Shown piece after piece: positions 7,623-8,314 of a stretch of 8,314 bases of DNA (its first letter is position 1; each line of letters opens with the position of its first letter). This DNA is from an uncultured Odoribacter sp. GTDB taxonomy: Bacteria; Bacteroidota; Bacteroidia; Bacteroidales; Marinifilaceae. The DNA lies in NCBI GenBank assembly GCA_905204385.1, contig CAJKZL010000118.1:1-8314 (forward strand), in the 5' to 3' direction. The translations under genes were made by a program, and so were the position numbers. The notes below the pieces were generated by a model. It searched no databases. It was not told the origin of the DNA and was given only the letters and a program-made list of their open reading frames with translations.

Positions 7623-7692
7623 TTTAACGGCTGAAAATTTAACATTTGGGAGGGGATTGTGTAATTTTGGTCTAGTCAAAATTTTAACATTT
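7623..7692. repeat. Repeated TTTAAC motifs around the moxR promoter
   Basis: TTTAAC occurs at 7623-7628, 7638-7643 and 7683-7688, so the starts are 15 and 45 bases apart. The second and third copies extend to the exact ten-base match TTTAACATTT (7638-7647 and 7683-7692). The likely -7 element sits between them. They may be binding sites for a regulator, or chance in A/T-rich DNA. Confidence 0.35.
7638..7669 (+). promoter_or_regulatory. Probable promoter of the moxR gene
   Basis: TAATTTTG (7662-7669) matches the TAnnTTTG -7 element. TTTA at 7638-7641 lies 20 bases upstream and is a weak -33 element. Transcription from here would give an unusually long leader of about 120 bases before the ATG at 7797. 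Apart from an eight-codon frame (7699-7725), I see no clear structure in that leader. Confidence 0.5.
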
Positions 7693-7796
7693 CACATAAT
7701 GCCTGAATTGATAAAAAGGATGTAGATTAAGAAACAGATTTTGACGGGTTTCGTAATAGATTTTTAAAAGATATAACAACTTTAAATTTTATAAAG

Positions 7797-8314
7797 ATGG
7801 ATACAGTTGATATCAAATCCCTGAATGAACGAATACAGCGGGAAAGTTCTTTTGTCGATATGATCAATATGGAAATGAACAAAGTGATCGTAGGACAGAA
7901 GCATCTGGTTGAAGGATTGTTGATCGGCATGCTTTCAAACGGCCATATATTGCTGGAAGGAGTGCCGGGTTTGGCGAAAACGTTGGCCATTAATACTTTG
8001 GCTAAAACGATCGACGCTAAGTTCAGTCGTATTCAGTTTACTCCCGATCTTTTGCCTGCTGACGTTATCGGTACGATGATATATTCTCAGAAAAAGGAGG
8101 AGTTTGTAGTGAAGCACGGTCCTATTTTTGCTAATTTCATTCTGGCCGATGAGATCAACCGTGCCCCGGCAAAGGTGCAGTCGGCTTTATTGGAAGCCAT
8201 GCAGGAGCGGCAGGTGACGATCGGCGATTTGACCTATCGGTTGGATGAACCTTTTTTGGTGATGGCGACACAGAATAACATCGAACAGGAGGGAGACTAT
8301 CCGCTTCCGGAGGC
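7797..8314 (+). CDS. MoxR-family AAA+ ATPase, N-terminal part (cut by window edge)
   Basis: A MoxR-type AAA+ ATPase, a chaperone-like protein thought to help mature or activate partner complexes. The first 172 codons are in the window; the family usually has about 320-330 residues. Seen are VIVGQ (30-34), Walker A GVPGLAKT (55-62), Walker B LADE (116-119) followed by INRAP, the QSALLEAMQERQVT segment (128-141) and sensor 1 ATQN (157-160). The motif after sensor 1 reads NNIEQEGDYPLPEA, where most homologues I recall have NPIEQEGTYPLPEA. The start MDTVDIKSLNERI is the only good ATG before the domain. In Bacteroidota such genes normally head an operon with a DUF58 protein and Bat (von Willebrand-domain) membrane proteins; that would lie to the right and is not seen. 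Confidence 0.92.
   Translation, partial: MDTVDIKSLNERIQRESSFVDMINMEMNKVIVGQKHLVEGLLIGMLSNGHILLEGVPGLAKTLAINTLAKTIDAKFSRIQFTPDLLPADVIGTMIYSQKKEEFVVKHGPIFANFILADEINRAPAKVQSALLEAMQERQVTIGDLTYRLDEPFLVMATQNNIEQEGDYPLPE

Noticed and set aside
7699..7725. An eight-codon frame (MPELIKRM) in the moxR leader as a regulatory leader peptide.
   Set aside because: It is too short, lacks a run of one amino acid, and no competing hairpins are visible around it.

Overview
The window looks like chromosomal DNA from a member of the Bacteroidota, most likely the order Bacteroidales. The evidence is several TAnnTTTG-type -7 promoter elements (one with a well-placed TTTG at -33), the absence of strong Shine-Dalgarno sequences before most starts, and protein sequences that resemble Bacteroidales homologues as I remember them. 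The family is not determinable by eye. Most of the content is core housekeeping. I see no insertion sequence, CRISPR array, phage gene or integrase.

Left part (1-1735), all on the minus strand: the 5' end of a tRNA, probably tRNA-Asp, cut by the window edge and preceded by a clear Bacteroidota promoter; a metallo-beta-lactamase-fold hydrolase (182-889) with a perfect 11-bp inverted repeat over its stop codon; and an aldo/keto reductase gene (900-1735) broken by a one-base frameshift in a run of C. A divergent intergenic region (1736-1982) holds a -7 element for each side.

Middle part (1964-4619), plus strand: an apparent operon of cmk (CMP kinase), ispH (last step of the MEP isoprenoid pathway) and pfkA (ATP-dependent 6-phosphofructokinase). 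cmk and ispH overlap by 11 bases, and pfkA follows ispH after 6 bases. pfkA carries two in-frame stop codons (TAA 3922-3924, TGA 3976-3978) in a reading frame that is otherwise full length and well conserved. A long hairpin ends the operon.

Right part (4671-8314), plus strand: priA (replication restart helicase) with its own -7 element, then a small three-helix membrane protein of unknown function, a probable intrinsic terminator, an A/T-rich promoter region with repeated TTTAAC motifs, and the first 172 codons of a MoxR-family AAA+ ATPase. In Bacteroidota that gene usually heads an operon of DUF58 and von Willebrand-domain (Bat) proteins, which would lie beyond the window.

I do not find a convincing new biological system. 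The observation most worth following is the double nonsense lesion in pfkA, together with the frameshift in the aldo/keto reductase. These are either recent gene decay or errors in the sequence.
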